This document shows, one piece after another, positions 26,525 through 34,835 of a stretch of DNA of 64,000 bases. The translations under genes and the position numbers were made by a program. Every line of letters begins with the position of its first letter. Position 1 is the first letter of the stretch. The notes beneath the pieces are model-generated. The model was not told the DNA's origin. It searched no databases and was given only the letters and a program-made list of their open reading frames with translations. This DNA comes from Rhodohalobacter sp. SW132 (GTDB lineage Bacteria; Bacteroidota; Rhodothermia; Balneolales; Balneolaceae), in contig NZ_QUOK01000006.1 of NCBI RefSeq assembly GCF_003390325.1, positions 215,590 through 279,589 of the forward strand, given 5' to 3'.

Positions 26525-26562
26525 TAAAAAAGCACCTTCCGGTATATTCCGAAAGGTGCTTC
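26525..26562 (-). terminator. Rho-independent terminator of the class I aldolase gene
   Basis: On the minus strand AAGCACCTT and its complement AAGGTGCTT form the stem, with CGG/CCG pairs continuing toward a TATA loop, followed by a T-run. It begins about 16 bp after the aldolase stop codon. Confidence 0.85.
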
Positions 26563-26577
26563 GATAGAGAATGGTTA

Positions 26578-27654
26578 TCAGGCTATTGTAATCTCATCAT
26601 TGAGATATACATCCTGAATGAAATTGAGAAGTTTTACACCCTCATCCATTGGGCGCTGAAAAGCTTTACGGCCACTGATCAGCCCCATGCCGCCGGCACG
26701 TTTGTTGATTACGGCAGTTTTTACAGCAGCTGCAAAATCGTCTTTACCGGATGCTCCACCCGAGTTAATGAGTCCTGCTCTGCCCATATAGCCATTTGCG
26801 ACCTGGTACCGGGTGAGGTCAATCAGGTTATCGGATGTAAGCTCAGAATAAATCCGCTCATCCAGCTTTCCGTATGATGAGTCGCCGGTATTCAGTGCTT
26901 TGAATCCGCCGTTGTTAGCTGGCAATTTCTGCTTCACAATATCAGCGCCAATCGTAGCTCCTATGTGGTTTGCCTGGCCCGTAAGATCAGCAGATGAGTG
27001 ATAATCAGTTCCGTTCACTTTAAATGCGGAGTTTCGAGTGTAGCACCAAAGTACGGTTGCCATACCCAGTTCATGAGCATATTCAAATGCACGGGCAACT
27101 TCCACAATCTGCCGGCTCGACTCTTCAGAACCGAAATAGATGGTTGCTCCCACAGCGGCAGCGCCCATATCGTACGCCTTATCAATCGAACCGAACATAA
27201 TCTGATCGTAAGTATTCGGAAATGTGAGCAGTTCGTTATGGTTGATTTTTACAAGAAATGGAATTTTATGAGCATACTTTCTCGATACGGATGCAAGAAC
27301 GCCAAAGGTTGAAGCAACAGCGTTACAACCGCCCTCAATAGCCAGCTCCACAATATTTTCGGGATCAAAGTATGCGGGATTTTTGGCAAACGAAGCGCCG
27401 GCACTATGTTCAATTCCCTGGTCTACGGGCAGAATGGAGAGATATCCTGTACCGGATAGTCTTCCGTGATTAAACAATCGCTGAAGGTTTCCCAGAACAC
27501 GGTTATTTCTGTCGGAGTGATACCACACGCTGTCTACGTATGAGTCGGTTGGAAGATGAAGGTCATCTTTTGAAATGGTTTTACAAACGTGGCTCAGAAG
27601 TGAGTCAGCGTCTTTTCCTAAAAGTTCTTCAATTCCGGATATCGCAAGTGCCAT
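26578..27654 (-). CDS. fbaB: Class I fructose-bisphosphate aldolase, DhnA (FbaB) type
   Basis: 358 residues, TIM-barrel. The family opening [20 protein letters not shown] and the block [13 protein letters not shown] are present. Lys241 in [10 protein letters not shown] is the likely Schiff-base lysine, by analogy with DhnA/LsrF enzymes. It cleaves fructose-1,6-bisphosphate to triose phosphates in the cytoplasm. The related LsrF thiolases are shorter and lack the N-terminal ~60 residues seen here. Monocistronic, with a clear terminator after it and 364 bp of gene-free DNA before it. Confidence 0.92.
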   Translation of the reverse strand: MALAISGIEELLGKDADSLLSHVCKTISKDDLHLPTDSYVDSVWYHSDRNNRVLGNLQRLFNHGRLSGTGYLSILPVDQGIEHSAGASFAKNPAYFDPENIVELAIEGGCNAVASTFGVLASVSRKYAHKIPFLVKINHNELLTFPNTYDQIMFGSIDKAYDMGAAAVGATIYFGSEESSRQIVEVARAFEYAHELGMATVLWCYTRNSAFKVNGTDYHSSADLTGQANHIGATIGADIVKQKLPANNGGFKALNTGDSSYGKLDERIYSELTSDNLIDLTRYQVANGYMGRAGLINSGGASGKDDFAAAVKTAVINKRAGGMGLISGRKAFQRPMDEGVKLLNFIQDVYLNDEITIA

Positions 27655-28018
27655 AAATTAGCTCCCGTACTTAAGTTAGAATTTTATCAATAGACTATGA
27701 ATATACGTGTTCAAAAACCAAATGGCTATCGGATGAGGTTATCGAACCGCTTCCAACTCTATATTCTGCCTGCAAAGGTGAAAAAAGATGGTTAGATGTG
27801 AAAAAAAAACCTTATTTTTAGACCATCATTCATCAATCTCTTGTTATGAAACTGGTGTAATGGTATGAATCATCAGATGAGTTTTATCGTAATTGAGCTT
27901 TTTCTCATTAGAAAGAATGCCACTTCAGGATGACTGATGTGATGCTATGACTTAGATTTATATAATTTATCATAATACCAGACTTTTTATCCCAATTAAA
28001 TACGAATTTAGCGATCGC
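27655..28018. other. Gene-free 364-bp divergent control region
   Basis: AT-rich and without a credible ORF or RNA. It must hold the promoters of the aldolase (minus) and the dus gene (plus). On the minus strand a TTTG element lies 19 nt before TATTGATA near 27690, a poor -7 match, so no promoter is called. Nothing else recognised. Confidence 0.5.
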
Positions 28019-29008
28019 ATGAAGATCAACGATATCATACTACCAGATAACGCATTATTCCTGGCCCCTATGGAGGATGTTACCGATTCTCCCTTCCGGC
28101 AGATTTGCAAAGAGAAAGGTGCGGATATGGTGTATACGGAGTTCATTAGCTCCGAAGCGATCATCCGTGATTCAGATATTGCGATGCATAAAATGTCGTT
28201 CGAAGAGGCAGAACGCCCGTTTGGAATCCAGATTTTTGGCGGACGTGAAGAAGCGATGGAGGGCGCCACAAAAGTGGCAAAAGCTAACGGGCCCGACCTG
28301 ATCGACATAAACTTCGGATGTCCTGTTTATAAGATCGTAAAAAAAGGCGCCGGGTCAGCCTGTCTGAAAGATTTGGATATGATGGAGCGAATGGCCGGTA
28401 CAGTTGTGGATGCTGCCGGAGATACGCCGGTTACGGTAAAAACACGCCTGGGCTGGGACGATTCAACGATTCGAATTCGTGAAGTCGGACTGATGCTTCA
28501 AAGTGTTGGCGTGAAAGCTCTTACAGTTCACGCCCGAACCCGCTGCCAGAAATACAAAGGTGATGCCCGCTGGGAATACCTGAAACATCTGAAAGATACG
28601 CCAGGGCTCGATATTCCGATTATCGGTAATGGAGATGCCGATTCCCCGCTGGCTGTTAAACGAATGCTGGACGAAACCGGTGTTGATGGTGTGATGATCG
28701 GTCGCGGTGCGATCGGAAATCCGTGGATTTTTGAACAGAGCAAACACTATCTCGCAACTGGCGAACTTCTGCCGGAACCCACAATTGATGAACGTATAGA
28801 GTTGTGTGCTCATCAGCTCCGACTCTCCGTTGACCACCACGGCGAACAGTACGGCGTAATTATCATGAAAAAACACTACGGAAAATACCTCAAGGGAATC
28901 CGTAACGGGAAAAAATTGCGCGCTGCGATCATGGATGAAAAAGAGATGCAAACGATCCTTGAAAAGCTTTACAACTTTAGTAAAGAAGAGCTTTACGCGA
29001 TAGCTTAG
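28019..29008 (+). CDS. dusB: tRNA-dihydrouridine synthase, DusB-like
   Basis: 329 residues. It opens NALFLAPMEDVTDSPFRQIC, the family FMN-binding start. DINFGCPVYKIVKKGAGSAC contains the conserved GCP and the catalytic Cys115 (ACLKD). TVHARTRCQKYKGDARW, PIIGNGDA and GVMIGRGAIGNPWIF complete the FMN site. It reduces uridines in the tRNA D-loop using NADPH and FMN. Length and motifs match DusB better than DusA or DusC. It appears to be a single-gene unit. Confidence 0.93.
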   Translation: MKINDIILPDNALFLAPMEDVTDSPFRQICKEKGADMVYTEFISSEAIIRDSDIAMHKMSFEEAERPFGIQIFGGREEAMEGATKVAKANGPDLIDINFGCPVYKIVKKGAGSACLKDLDMMERMAGTVVDAAGDTPVTVKTRLGWDDSTIRIREVGLMLQSVGVKALTVHARTRCQKYKGDARWEYLKHLKDTPGLDIPIIGNGDADSPLAVKRMLDETGVDGVMIGRGAIGNPWIFEQSKHYLATGELLPEPTIDERIELCAHQLRLSVDHHGEQYGVIIMKKHYGKYLKGIRNGKKLRAAIMDEKEMQTILEKLYNFSKEELYAIA

Positions 29009-29017
29009 GGGAGGGAG

Positions 29018-29040
29018 GGCTCGCGACGGCGCGGCGCAAC
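29018..29040 (+). repeat. GC-rich repeat, CTCGCGACGGCGC family (copy 1)
   Basis: A GC-rich block just after the dus stop codon, out of character with its surroundings. The same block, with one extra GCG, recurs at 31367-31392. A more diverged copy with the GCGCAAAGG ending lies at 29107-29125. Together they bracket the lipoprotein and GxxExxY genes. Confidence 0.6.
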
Positions 29041-29106
29041 GTTTTAGGGATATCTCATTTTACAAACTACCAAATCCACACCACGCTTTTACGGCTCTAC
29101 GTGTAT

Positions 29107-29125
29107 TCCTGTATCTCACTACAGC
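29107..29125 (+). repeat. CTC-AC-GCGCAAAGG repeat (copy 2)
   Basis: Matches the family pattern CTCnCnACnGCGCAAAGG. The sequence after it (CCCTTCCACCACC at about 29146) also resembles that after the 31367 copy (CCCTTCCATCATC), so similarity extends beyond the core. Confidence 0.45.
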
Positions 29126-29300
29126 GCAAAGGTTTTGAGCTATTCCCTTCCACCACCCTCTAAACCTCTTTTATCTGATATTTAACTTTAAAATAGTTTA
29201 ACAAAAGCTCATTCTCTGTCGAAAATACATATACCGCGCTATGGACACCCGGTTTGCAAAATAAGCGGAACCGTGTTATTAATATTAAAACAGACAGAGT

Positions 29301-30722
29301 ATGATTCCTTTCAAAAAAATTCTCTTTTTAATACTTGTTGTATTTTTATCTTTTGTGCTGCTGCAATCATGTGATACTACTTCATCATCATCAGATTACG
29401 AACCGATTACTGTGACTGGAATTGTATCTGATTCTCAGCATGAGCCTATCGAAGATGCTATTGTACGCATTATTAATCCCGCACCTGAAAAGGTAACTAC
29501 CACCAACGAATTCGGGAAATACTCTTTTGAATTGAAGGTTGATTCCACTACGGCTTATACTATTGAAGTTCGTAAGGAAGGTTATATTATTGAAAATAAT
29601 GAATTTATAGCTATTGTTGAACGTAATGTGGAACTCCCAGCCTTTCGACTTTCTACTGTCAATGAAGGTGGTGATAATGATGGAGAAGGCGATCCGCCTC
29701 CTGAAGTTGTAGGCGAAGCAGCTTCAATTTTTCTCGAATCTGTATCAGCAACTGATATAGGTGTTATGTCGACAGGTCAAAGAGAAGACGCTCAACTTGT
29801 ATTTCAGGTTGTTGATGAATTTGGCAATCCACTCGTTAATAGCAATTCAGTGGATGTTTCCTTCAGGGTGGGAGATCATCCTGATGAAGATTTAAACTTA
29901 AGTTCAGAAACTGTAAGAACAAATGAGAACGGTCAAGCATCTGTAACTGTAACCAGTGGTAAAATTTCTGGCACCGTTCAGATTATTGCAGAATTCGAAA
30001 GAGAAGATGGTACAGTTAGAGATTCCCAACCGGTTCGAATAGTTATACACGCTGGTCTACCTAGTCAGGATCATTTTACAATTGTATTAGATGAACGAAA
30101 CAAAACAAGCAACAGAGCTGATGAAGTTACCGTAGAAGTTCTGGTTGGAGACAAATATGGAAATGCTGTGGCTGACGAAACGGCCATATATTTCACAACA
30201 AATGGCGGTTTCATATACGGATCATCCTTTACTAACGGTGGTCGTGCTGCATCGCCGTTAACGATTGGTAATCCAATACCTTTAAATGGAATAGCTACAA
30301 TTACTGCATCAACAACAGGAGAAAATGAACAGTCGGTTTCTGCTTCAACAAATATGATTTTTTCCGGTTCGCCCAATATTTCAGTTACCCCGGAAACATT
30401 TAACATCGCAAATGCTGAAGATCAGCAGTTTGATTATTCAGTAACTGATTCAAACGGCAATCCTATGGAACCAGGAACAAATATTTCTGTAACTGTTGAG
30501 GGGAATGAAATCGATGTACTTGGTGATGTAGATATTTCAGTAGGAACACCAAACGCCATCTTCAGTAACCTATCTGAGCTAACAGAATACTCATTTATCA
30601 TTGATGATGCAGAACCGGATGAGATAAATGATACTCCTGTCTATATAACAATTGAAGTGGACGGTCCTAATGGATCTGCCCGAAAAACAATCACTGGCCG
30701 TAAAGCAAAAATACAGCCTTAA
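29301..30722 (+). CDS. Lipoprotein with carboxypeptidase-regulatory-like and Ig-like (Big_1-type) domains
   Basis: 473 residues. The signal peptide ends in a lipobox (VLLQSC; Cys24), followed by a Ser/Asp-rich linker. Residues ~35-110 form a CarboxypepD_reg-like module (VTGIVSDSQHEPIEDAIVRI, TTNEFGKYSFEL). After an acidic Gly-rich linker come Ig-like modules with the Big_1 pattern (FQVVDEFGNPLVNSN, TNENGQASVTVTSG; then VLVGDKYGNAVADETAIYF). It is expected on the cell surface or periplasmic face of the outer membrane. No enzymatic motif; adhesion or structure is the usual role for such architectures. It lies between GC-rich repeats with the GxxExxY gene. Confidence 0.8.
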   Translation: MIPFKKILFLILVVFLSFVLLQSCDTTSSSSDYEPITVTGIVSDSQHEPIEDAIVRIINPAPEKVTTTNEFGKYSFELKVDSTTAYTIEVRKEGYIIENNEFIAIVERNVELPAFRLSTVNEGGDNDGEGDPPPEVVGEAASIFLESVSATDIGVMSTGQREDAQLVFQVVDEFGNPLVNSNSVDVSFRVGDHPDEDLNLSSETVRTNENGQASVTVTSGKISGTVQIIAEFEREDGTVRDSQPVRIVIHAGLPSQDHFTIVLDERNKTSNRADEVTVEVLVGDKYGNAVADETAIYFTTNGGFIYGSSFTNGGRAASPLTIGNPIPLNGIATITASTTGENEQSVSASTNMIFSGSPNISVTPETFNIANAEDQQFDYSVTDSNGNPMEPGTNISVTVEGNEIDVLGDVDISVGTPNAIFSNLSELTEYSFIIDDAEPDEINDTPVYITIEVDGPNGSARKTITGRKAKIQP

Positions 30723-30732
30723 ACAGAAAATG

Positions 30733-30750
30733 CTCGGAACGACGCAAAGG
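30733..30750 (+). repeat. CTCGGAACGACGCAAAGG repeat (copy 3)
   Basis: An 18-bp match to the CTCGCGACGGCGCAAAGG pattern, 11 bp after the lipoprotein stop codon and in the same orientation as copies 1 and 2. Confidence 0.45.
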
Positions 30751-30856
30751 AGTGTATTTTATCACATTTTAACTTAATGAAGGGTATTTTAACTGCTAAC
30801 AAAAGTGAGTACTCAAATTTATTGATGTTATCATAACCTAAACAAAGAAATAACGT

Positions 30857-30884
30857 AGTGCCTTTGCGCCGTTGCGAGTGAAAC
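30857..30884 (-). repeat. Inverted copy of the CTCGC(A/G)ACGGCGCAAAGG repeat (copy 4)
   Basis: Read on the minus strand it gives CTCGCAACGGCGCAAAGGCA, the closest match to the composite pattern. It lies just downstream of the GxxExxY stop codon and in inverted orientation to copies 3 and 5. Confidence 0.5.
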
Positions 30885-30890
30885 TTCCAT

Positions 30891-31268
30891 TTAAAGTCTG
30901 TTAACGATTCGTTTGATTCCTGTTTTTAACAGTTCTTCGTTGAAGTTAATTAAAAGACCAAGTTTCAGATTGGTCAGCTTCAAATATGTCAACAACTGTT
31001 TGTAGTGTACGGGTGCCAATAGCTGAACTGATTTTAATTCGATTATCAATTTATTTTCAATAATTACATCAGCAACAAACCCAACACCCATTTTTTTATC
31101 TTTCCAGTATACGGGTATCGGATTTTGCCGTTGATATTCAAACCCGGAACACTCCAGTTCGTGACACAGTACTTCTTCATAAACAGACTCAAACAAACCA
31201 GGCCCCAAACCACGGTGTATATTAAAACAGATATCAAGTACGTGTTTTGAAAGTTCATTCTCGATCAT
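30891..31268 (-). CDS. GxxExxY protein (PD-(D/E)XK nuclease-like fold)
   Basis: 125 residues, a complete member of the small GxxExxY family. The naming motif is GLFESVYEEVLCHEL. A PD-(D/E)XK-like core follows: VADVIIENKLIIELKSVQLL (D...E-x-K) and the C-terminal LLINFNEELLKTGIKRIV. Family function is not established; a nuclease-like or mobile-DNA role has been suggested by the fold. It is flanked on both sides by copies of a GC-rich CGCAAAGG-type repeat (30733, 30857, 31367, 31434), a context often seen for this family. No partner gene is evident. Confidence 0.9.
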   Translation of the reverse strand: MIENELSKHVLDICFNIHRGLGPGLFESVYEEVLCHELECSGFEYQRQNPIPVYWKDKKMGVGFVADVIIENKLIIELKSVQLLAPVHYKQLLTYLKLTNLKLGLLINFNEELLKTGIKRIVNRL

Positions 31269-31366
31269 GATGATTCATTTGGAGGATTTATGAAATTGCA
31301 ATTCCTCCAGTATGATCATTAAATGAGTAACACCTTACAGAAAAATTTTAAATTTAGTGGGTGGGG

Positions 31367-31392
31367 GGCTCGCGACGGCGCGGCGGCGCAAC
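31367..31392 (+). repeat. GC-rich repeat, CTCGCGACGGCGC family (copy 5)
   Basis: Same block as 29018-29040 with one additional GCG unit, located 99 bp upstream of the GxxExxY start. It sits between the GxxExxY gene and the end of the pilin-like gene. Confidence 0.6.
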
Positions 31393-31433
31393 TTTTTATT
31401 TATGCCCTTCCATCATCATTAATCACCGTATAC

Positions 31434-31466
31434 CTTCTGCGCCTTTGCGCCTCCGTGAGAACCTTT
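31434..31466 (-). repeat. Inverted GGTTCTCACGGAGGCGCAAAGG-type repeat (copy 6)
   Basis: On the minus strand this reads CTCACGGAGGCGCAAAGGCG and continues CAGAAGG, the familiar CGCAAAGGCGC pattern. It runs up to the 3' end of the pilin-like gene (stop at 31469). Confidence 0.45.
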
Positions 31467-31468
31467 TC

Positions 31469-31909
31469 TTACATACAAGCCGGAGGCTCAGGTGCCGCTT
31501 CGTACCCGATTGTCCCTAACCTGAACCCATTCGGACAAACCCGAGCCGATACCATGGTATTTCTGCTATCCTGAATAGAGCCGGTAACGATGAACTCGCC
31601 CGGCTGTATGGCCGATATAATATAAACGCCATTCTCATTTGAAGCTTCCAAAACATTGCCATCCACCACGCGTCCGCTGAAATTGAATTTTGTGAAATCT
31701 ATATCCTGGAATGTTCGTCCGCCTCCACCCAGCATAGCGGGACGAAAATAATATCCCTGGGCAGAAGACGCGACAAGGGCAAGATCAAGCTGCAGGGCAT
31801 CGCGTGAGGCAGCATCTGCAGCGGCTGAAAAGGTATTGAGAGCTACAACTGCGGCAATTCCCACAATTATGGTAACCAATATAACGAGAAGTAACTGTTG
31901 CTGACCCAT
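31469..31909 (-). CDS. Pilin-like secreted/membrane-anchored protein with MGQQQ start (paralog A)
   Basis: 146 residues. It begins MGQQQ directly followed by a ~22-residue hydrophobic helix (LLLVILVTIIVGIAAVVALN), as in type IV pilin-like proteins with a minimal leader ending in Gly2. No Glu is found at mature position 5. Upstream in-frame codons contain no other start. A motif shared with paralog B at 33628-34128 is AQGYYFRPAMLGGGGRTF (residues ~50-68). Two cysteines near the C-terminus (VCPNG and PACM) could form a disulfide. A GGAG sequence 8-9 nt before the ATG is an uncommon Shine-Dalgarno-like site for this genome. Function unknown; pseudopilin or pilus subunit is an inference. Confidence 0.7.
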   Translation of the reverse strand: MGQQQLLLVILVTIIVGIAAVVALNTFSAAADAASRDALQLDLALVASSAQGYYFRPAMLGGGGRTFQDIDFTKFNFSGRVVDGNVLEASNENGVYIISAIQPGEFIVTGSIQDSRNTMVSARVCPNGFRLGTIGYEAAPEPPACM

Positions 31910-32051
31910 GGCAGCCTCCGGTGAGATAAAGGGTTGATGAAAATGTTAAATCCCCCCCCTCTAACTGCTGGAATAGCGGGCAGTTAAAAAGAAAGCATGC
32001 TTTTTTAAAACTAACGAATTTTTAAATAATTACGCTATTTAAAAGAGAATT

Positions 32052-33002
32052 TCATCTCGTAAATGTTACATTAGAAATGACTCTGATCGATTTATTTGCA
32101 GCAGTCATAACTCTTGTGGTGATGGTTTTATTGACTTTCAAAAACCGGTAATGAACACCCTGCCAATTCACGTAGAGTACAAGTATTAATAAGATATTTT
32201 CCCAGAAAAAAATATTCATTGTAAAAAGTGTCGAAAAGTGAAACGGAATCATAACTACGAGCCACGAATATCTCAAATATCGATTAAACAGAATATAAGG
32301 CGTTAAAACCTCCATCATAGTAACTATAAAAAAACCAGTTTTTAACAAAACAATGACTAAATCAAACTCAATTAATACCAGGCCTAGTTCAAATCCATAA
32401 TTAGAATAATTAAGGCTATTACGTACTGTATAGATTAGCAACGCATCATTTGTAAAAATCTCCATCCCACCTCTCACAAACCTTCGTATTCCAATAAATG
32501 CATAAACAAATGAAAAAGTGGTTGCGGTCAGTATAATCGGAAATGAGTATTTATTGGGACTCTGATTCATTTCGTCTTTACCGAAAAGAGACCACCTGTT
32601 TGACGCTGCTGAAAAGCACAGGAAAATTGCAGCAAAATAGATAACAATCTGCCCATGATTTATATATCCATTGAAACCTCTTATAACGAAATCGAGGAGA
32701 AATATAAAGATCACTGTTACAATGGCAACGGTTCTGAATGGACGGACACCAGCTATAAGTAAGCTGCAGCCAATGATTGTGCCGATTTTCAGGAATAACA
32801 AGAACGGGGCTGATAGAATAATGTGAAGGGTTTCTGGCTGCAGGAAGTTTATCACCGCGTGAAAACCCCATGGTTCAAAAATCTCTATCGGGAGTTGTGC
32901 ATAATTTGAGGCAGAAAATAGTATTGCTATAATCAACCAGCACCCAAATACAGTGACCCGAAGGAATGCCAGAGTTTCCTGGCTTTTATATGCGGCGAGC
33001 AT
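32052..33002 (-). CDS. Polytopic membrane protein, HTTM/vitamin-K carboxylase-like
   Basis: 316 residues with about eight hydrophobic helices. The segments GYINHGQIVIYFAAIFLCFS and MIPFHFSTLFTMNIFFWENI place histidines in helices, as in HTTM-domain (gamma-carboxylase-related) proteins, and SNRWSLFG follows as in that family. The call is by resemblance. The start overlaps the stop of the upstream 180-residue gene by 1 bp (TAATG), so the two proteins are made in concert. The pair lies between two pilin-like paralogs on the same strand. Substrate unknown; a link to the pilin-like proteins is speculative. Confidence 0.6.
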   Translation of the reverse strand: MLAAYKSQETLAFLRVTVFGCWLIIAILFSASNYAQLPIEIFEPWGFHAVINFLQPETLHIILSAPFLLFLKIGTIIGCSLLIAGVRPFRTVAIVTVIFIFLLDFVIRGFNGYINHGQIVIYFAAIFLCFSAASNRWSLFGKDEMNQSPNKYSFPIILTATTFSFVYAFIGIRRFVRGGMEIFTNDALLIYTVRNSLNYSNYGFELGLVLIEFDLVIVLLKTGFFIVTMMEVLTPYILFNRYLRYSWLVVMIPFHFSTLFTMNIFFWENILLILVLYVNWQGVHYRFLKVNKTITTRVMTAANKSIRVISNVTFTR

Positions 33003-33544
33003 TAGTTCGTGTGGTAGGTATAATAGTTATACTTTACGATGCTTTTATCGTCCAGTGAATTCTCTTCATATAATACCCCATTGATCCTTAAAAATACGAT
33101 TTTAACTTCTGGGTTCTCTTCACTGTAGATGTCTACCAGGCTGGCAATTAATTTTTCAAACGGATGATTTGAATGTTCAGGTTTTACTCTCTTTTTCTCT
33201 CTTAAATTGTCAGCCAGATCTGATTCGAGGTCCGCAATTTTCTTCATAAAAGCTCTCGGACTCGTTTTGGAAATAATAGAAAAAGGGTAATGAAAACGTT
33301 CACCCTCATCCGTTTCAAGTATGAATTCAACATAATTCAATCCCGGGTTAGCAGAGCTATACATTGACCAATTGGCGAATGGATAGGTTTTTTTATCATC
33401 CGAAATTAACTGCCCGGCAACACCCCCCCCTAAAACCAAAGCTGTTATTACAATATTTGAAATTGTCCTTTGACTATCAGGAAGCTTTTTAAATAGCAGC
33501 CACACAAAGGTGATGACTACCACAAGAATTATTGAGAATTCCAT
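33002..33544 (-). CDS. Two-helix membrane protein, partner of the HTTM-like protein
   Basis: 180 residues. Two N-terminal hydrophobic segments (IILVVVITFVWLLFK and IVITALVLGGGVAGQLI) are followed by a soluble domain of ~130 residues (YPFANWSMYSSANPGLNYVE, then charged helices). I do not recognise a Pfam-type family. The NWSMYS-type motif after the second helix is also seen in small proteins encoded next to HTTM-like genes, by my recollection. Translationally coupled to the HTTM-like gene. Separated from the upstream pilin-like gene by a strong terminator. Confidence 0.55.
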   Translation of the reverse strand: MEFSIILVVVITFVWLLFKKLPDSQRTISNIVITALVLGGGVAGQLISDDKKTYPFANWSMYSSANPGLNYVEFILETDEGERFHYPFSIISKTSPRAFMKKIADLESDLADNLREKKRVKPEHSNHPFEKLIASLVDIYSEENPEVKIVFLRINGVLYEENSLDDKSIVKYNYYTYHTN

Positions 33545-33578
33545 TTGAAAAATTTTTTAGCACATCTAAACTTCAAAC

Positions 33579-33608
33579 AAAAAAGGCTCCCGAAGGAGCC
33601 TTTTTTTT
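33579..33608 (-). terminator. Strong bidirectional terminator between pilin-like gene B and the HTTM pair
   Basis: GGCTCC-CGAA-GGAGCC with flanking A4/T8 runs forms a stem extended by A-T pairs. It starts 20 bp after the stop codon of the minus-strand pilin-like gene and has T-runs on both strands. Confidence 0.88.
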
Positions 33609-33627
33609 ACTTAAGCTGAGAAATTAA

Positions 33628-34128
33628 TTAATCAGCAGTTGTAGTTTCAGGTTCCCCGGTTGCACCAAGTTCGAAATTATTCGGACCAACTGCTGCTGTT
33701 ATTTGATCATTAGCATCTGTACAACCCGAACCATCAATTCCTGGTGTAAAACCTTCGCAGCTTGCTGGATCAGCACGTATAGTAAAACTTTGTGGAGTGA
33801 CATCCTCAATTACGTATCTGCCATTCTCATTTACTGCGGTTCGACTTTCTGTACCACCGACTTCAGTAGCTGGAAATGCCATCCCATCAAAAGAAATACC
33901 ACCACTTTGAGGTGTTCCAGTACCATCAAATGTGCGGCCACCGCCACCCAGCATACCAGGTCTCATGTAATAACCCTGTGCTGCAGATGCAAGAGCTGCG
34001 ATATCATTATTTACAGCGTCGATGTTTGCCTGATCAGCTGCTGAGCCGAAGGTGTTAATTGCTACTACCGTGGCGATTCCCACGATGATTGTTACCAAGA
34101 TTACGAGTAAGAGTTGTTGTTGTCCCAT
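33628..34128 (-). CDS. Pilin-like secreted/membrane-anchored protein with MGQQQ start (paralog B)
   Basis: 166 residues. The first ~27 residues are nearly identical to paralog A at 31469-31909 (MGQQQ plus the hydrophobic helix). Both also share AQGYYMRPGMLGGGGRTF (residues ~51-69) and the NENGRYVIEDVTPQSFTI region. Two cysteines (SCEGF and GCTDA) may pair. The C-terminal tail is variable, ending in Thr/Glu/Pro-rich sequence. A stop codon in frame a short way upstream confirms the ATG start, and CGGAG precedes it as in paralog A. It has its own terminator. Pilin-like subunit of an unknown assembly is my inference; no pilin peptidase, ATPase or secretin is in the window. Confidence 0.7.
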   Translation of the reverse strand: MGQQQLLLVILVTIIVGIATVVAINTFGSAADQANIDAVNNDIAALASAAQGYYMRPGMLGGGGRTFDGTGTPQSGGISFDGMAFPATEVGGTESRTAVNENGRYVIEDVTPQSFTIRADPASCEGFTPGIDGSGCTDANDQITAAVGPNNFELGATGEPETTTAD

Positions 34129-34835
34129 GGTGTACTCCGAGTATGATTATTTTGTATTGGTTGTTTGTAAAACAATATAGATTGCTACTGTCTACAAGAG
34201 TGAACGATGATTCATTTGTTACAGATTTTATTAAAATTTTTTAATTCTAATGTTTTCACATTCCATAATCGAATTAAAAATATTCCCGTCCTGATGCTTC
34301 ATCCGGGGCTCTGTCACATTTCAAATACATATATAAACATAATGTTTACAATGCCTTTTGCTTTACTGACAAGCATCTGTATCAAATATCGCACTATGTA
34401 AATGAACGTTTATTATGTTAATGAGCCCGCCGATCAGTTGCAATCTATTTATTAAATTTTCTTAATAAACTTGTAATTCTAATATTCCCACTTTGTCATA
34501 ATCCGGGGTTTCATCTCCCTTTTCCTGGTGGGTTTATCGGAATAGATTAACGCAAATCGAGGCCTCTTCTTTTATTATCGGATGAAAGTTTTAATTCATT
34601 AATCAGTCCTGTTTGTCAGATTTGTTTAACAGGATATCATTTGTTTCTGTAGCTCCTCAACCCTGCACAGGATGCACTTCCCTTGAACAGGTACAAGCAT
34701 CGGATGAATCTAATAGAATGAATACATAACAATATTTTATGTTGGCTAATCAAAAAAACTCAACTGAAGCCGGGTTTCAGGGCTCACCTGAATCACATAT
34801 ATTGCCAAAAATTTACATCCGCAACGATTTATCTT
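34129..34835. other. Gene-free 707-bp AT-rich region with an imperfect internal direct repeat
   Basis: No credible ORF; a 63-codon frame at 34739 is out of context and overlaps the adenine deaminase start. Two related segments occur ~200-230 bp apart: TAATTCTAAT at 34242 and 34474, and AATATTCCC ... ATCCGGGG at 34279-34308 and 34482-34508. These may be a duplicated control element for the pilin-like gene or the deaminase gene. No purine riboswitch fold was seen before the deaminase. Confidence 0.45.

Noticed and set aside
29018..31466. CRISPR array made by the CGCAAAGG repeats
   Set aside because: Copies are few, in both orientations, irregularly spaced by tens to over a thousand bases, and no cas gene is present.
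31323..31574. 83-codon plus-strand frame across the GC-rich repeat
   Set aside because: It runs through the repeat and antisense to the pilin-like gene; composition and context do not support coding.
34620..34835. Purine riboswitch before adenine deaminase
   Set aside because: No P1/P2/P3 layout or conserved loop sequence could be found.
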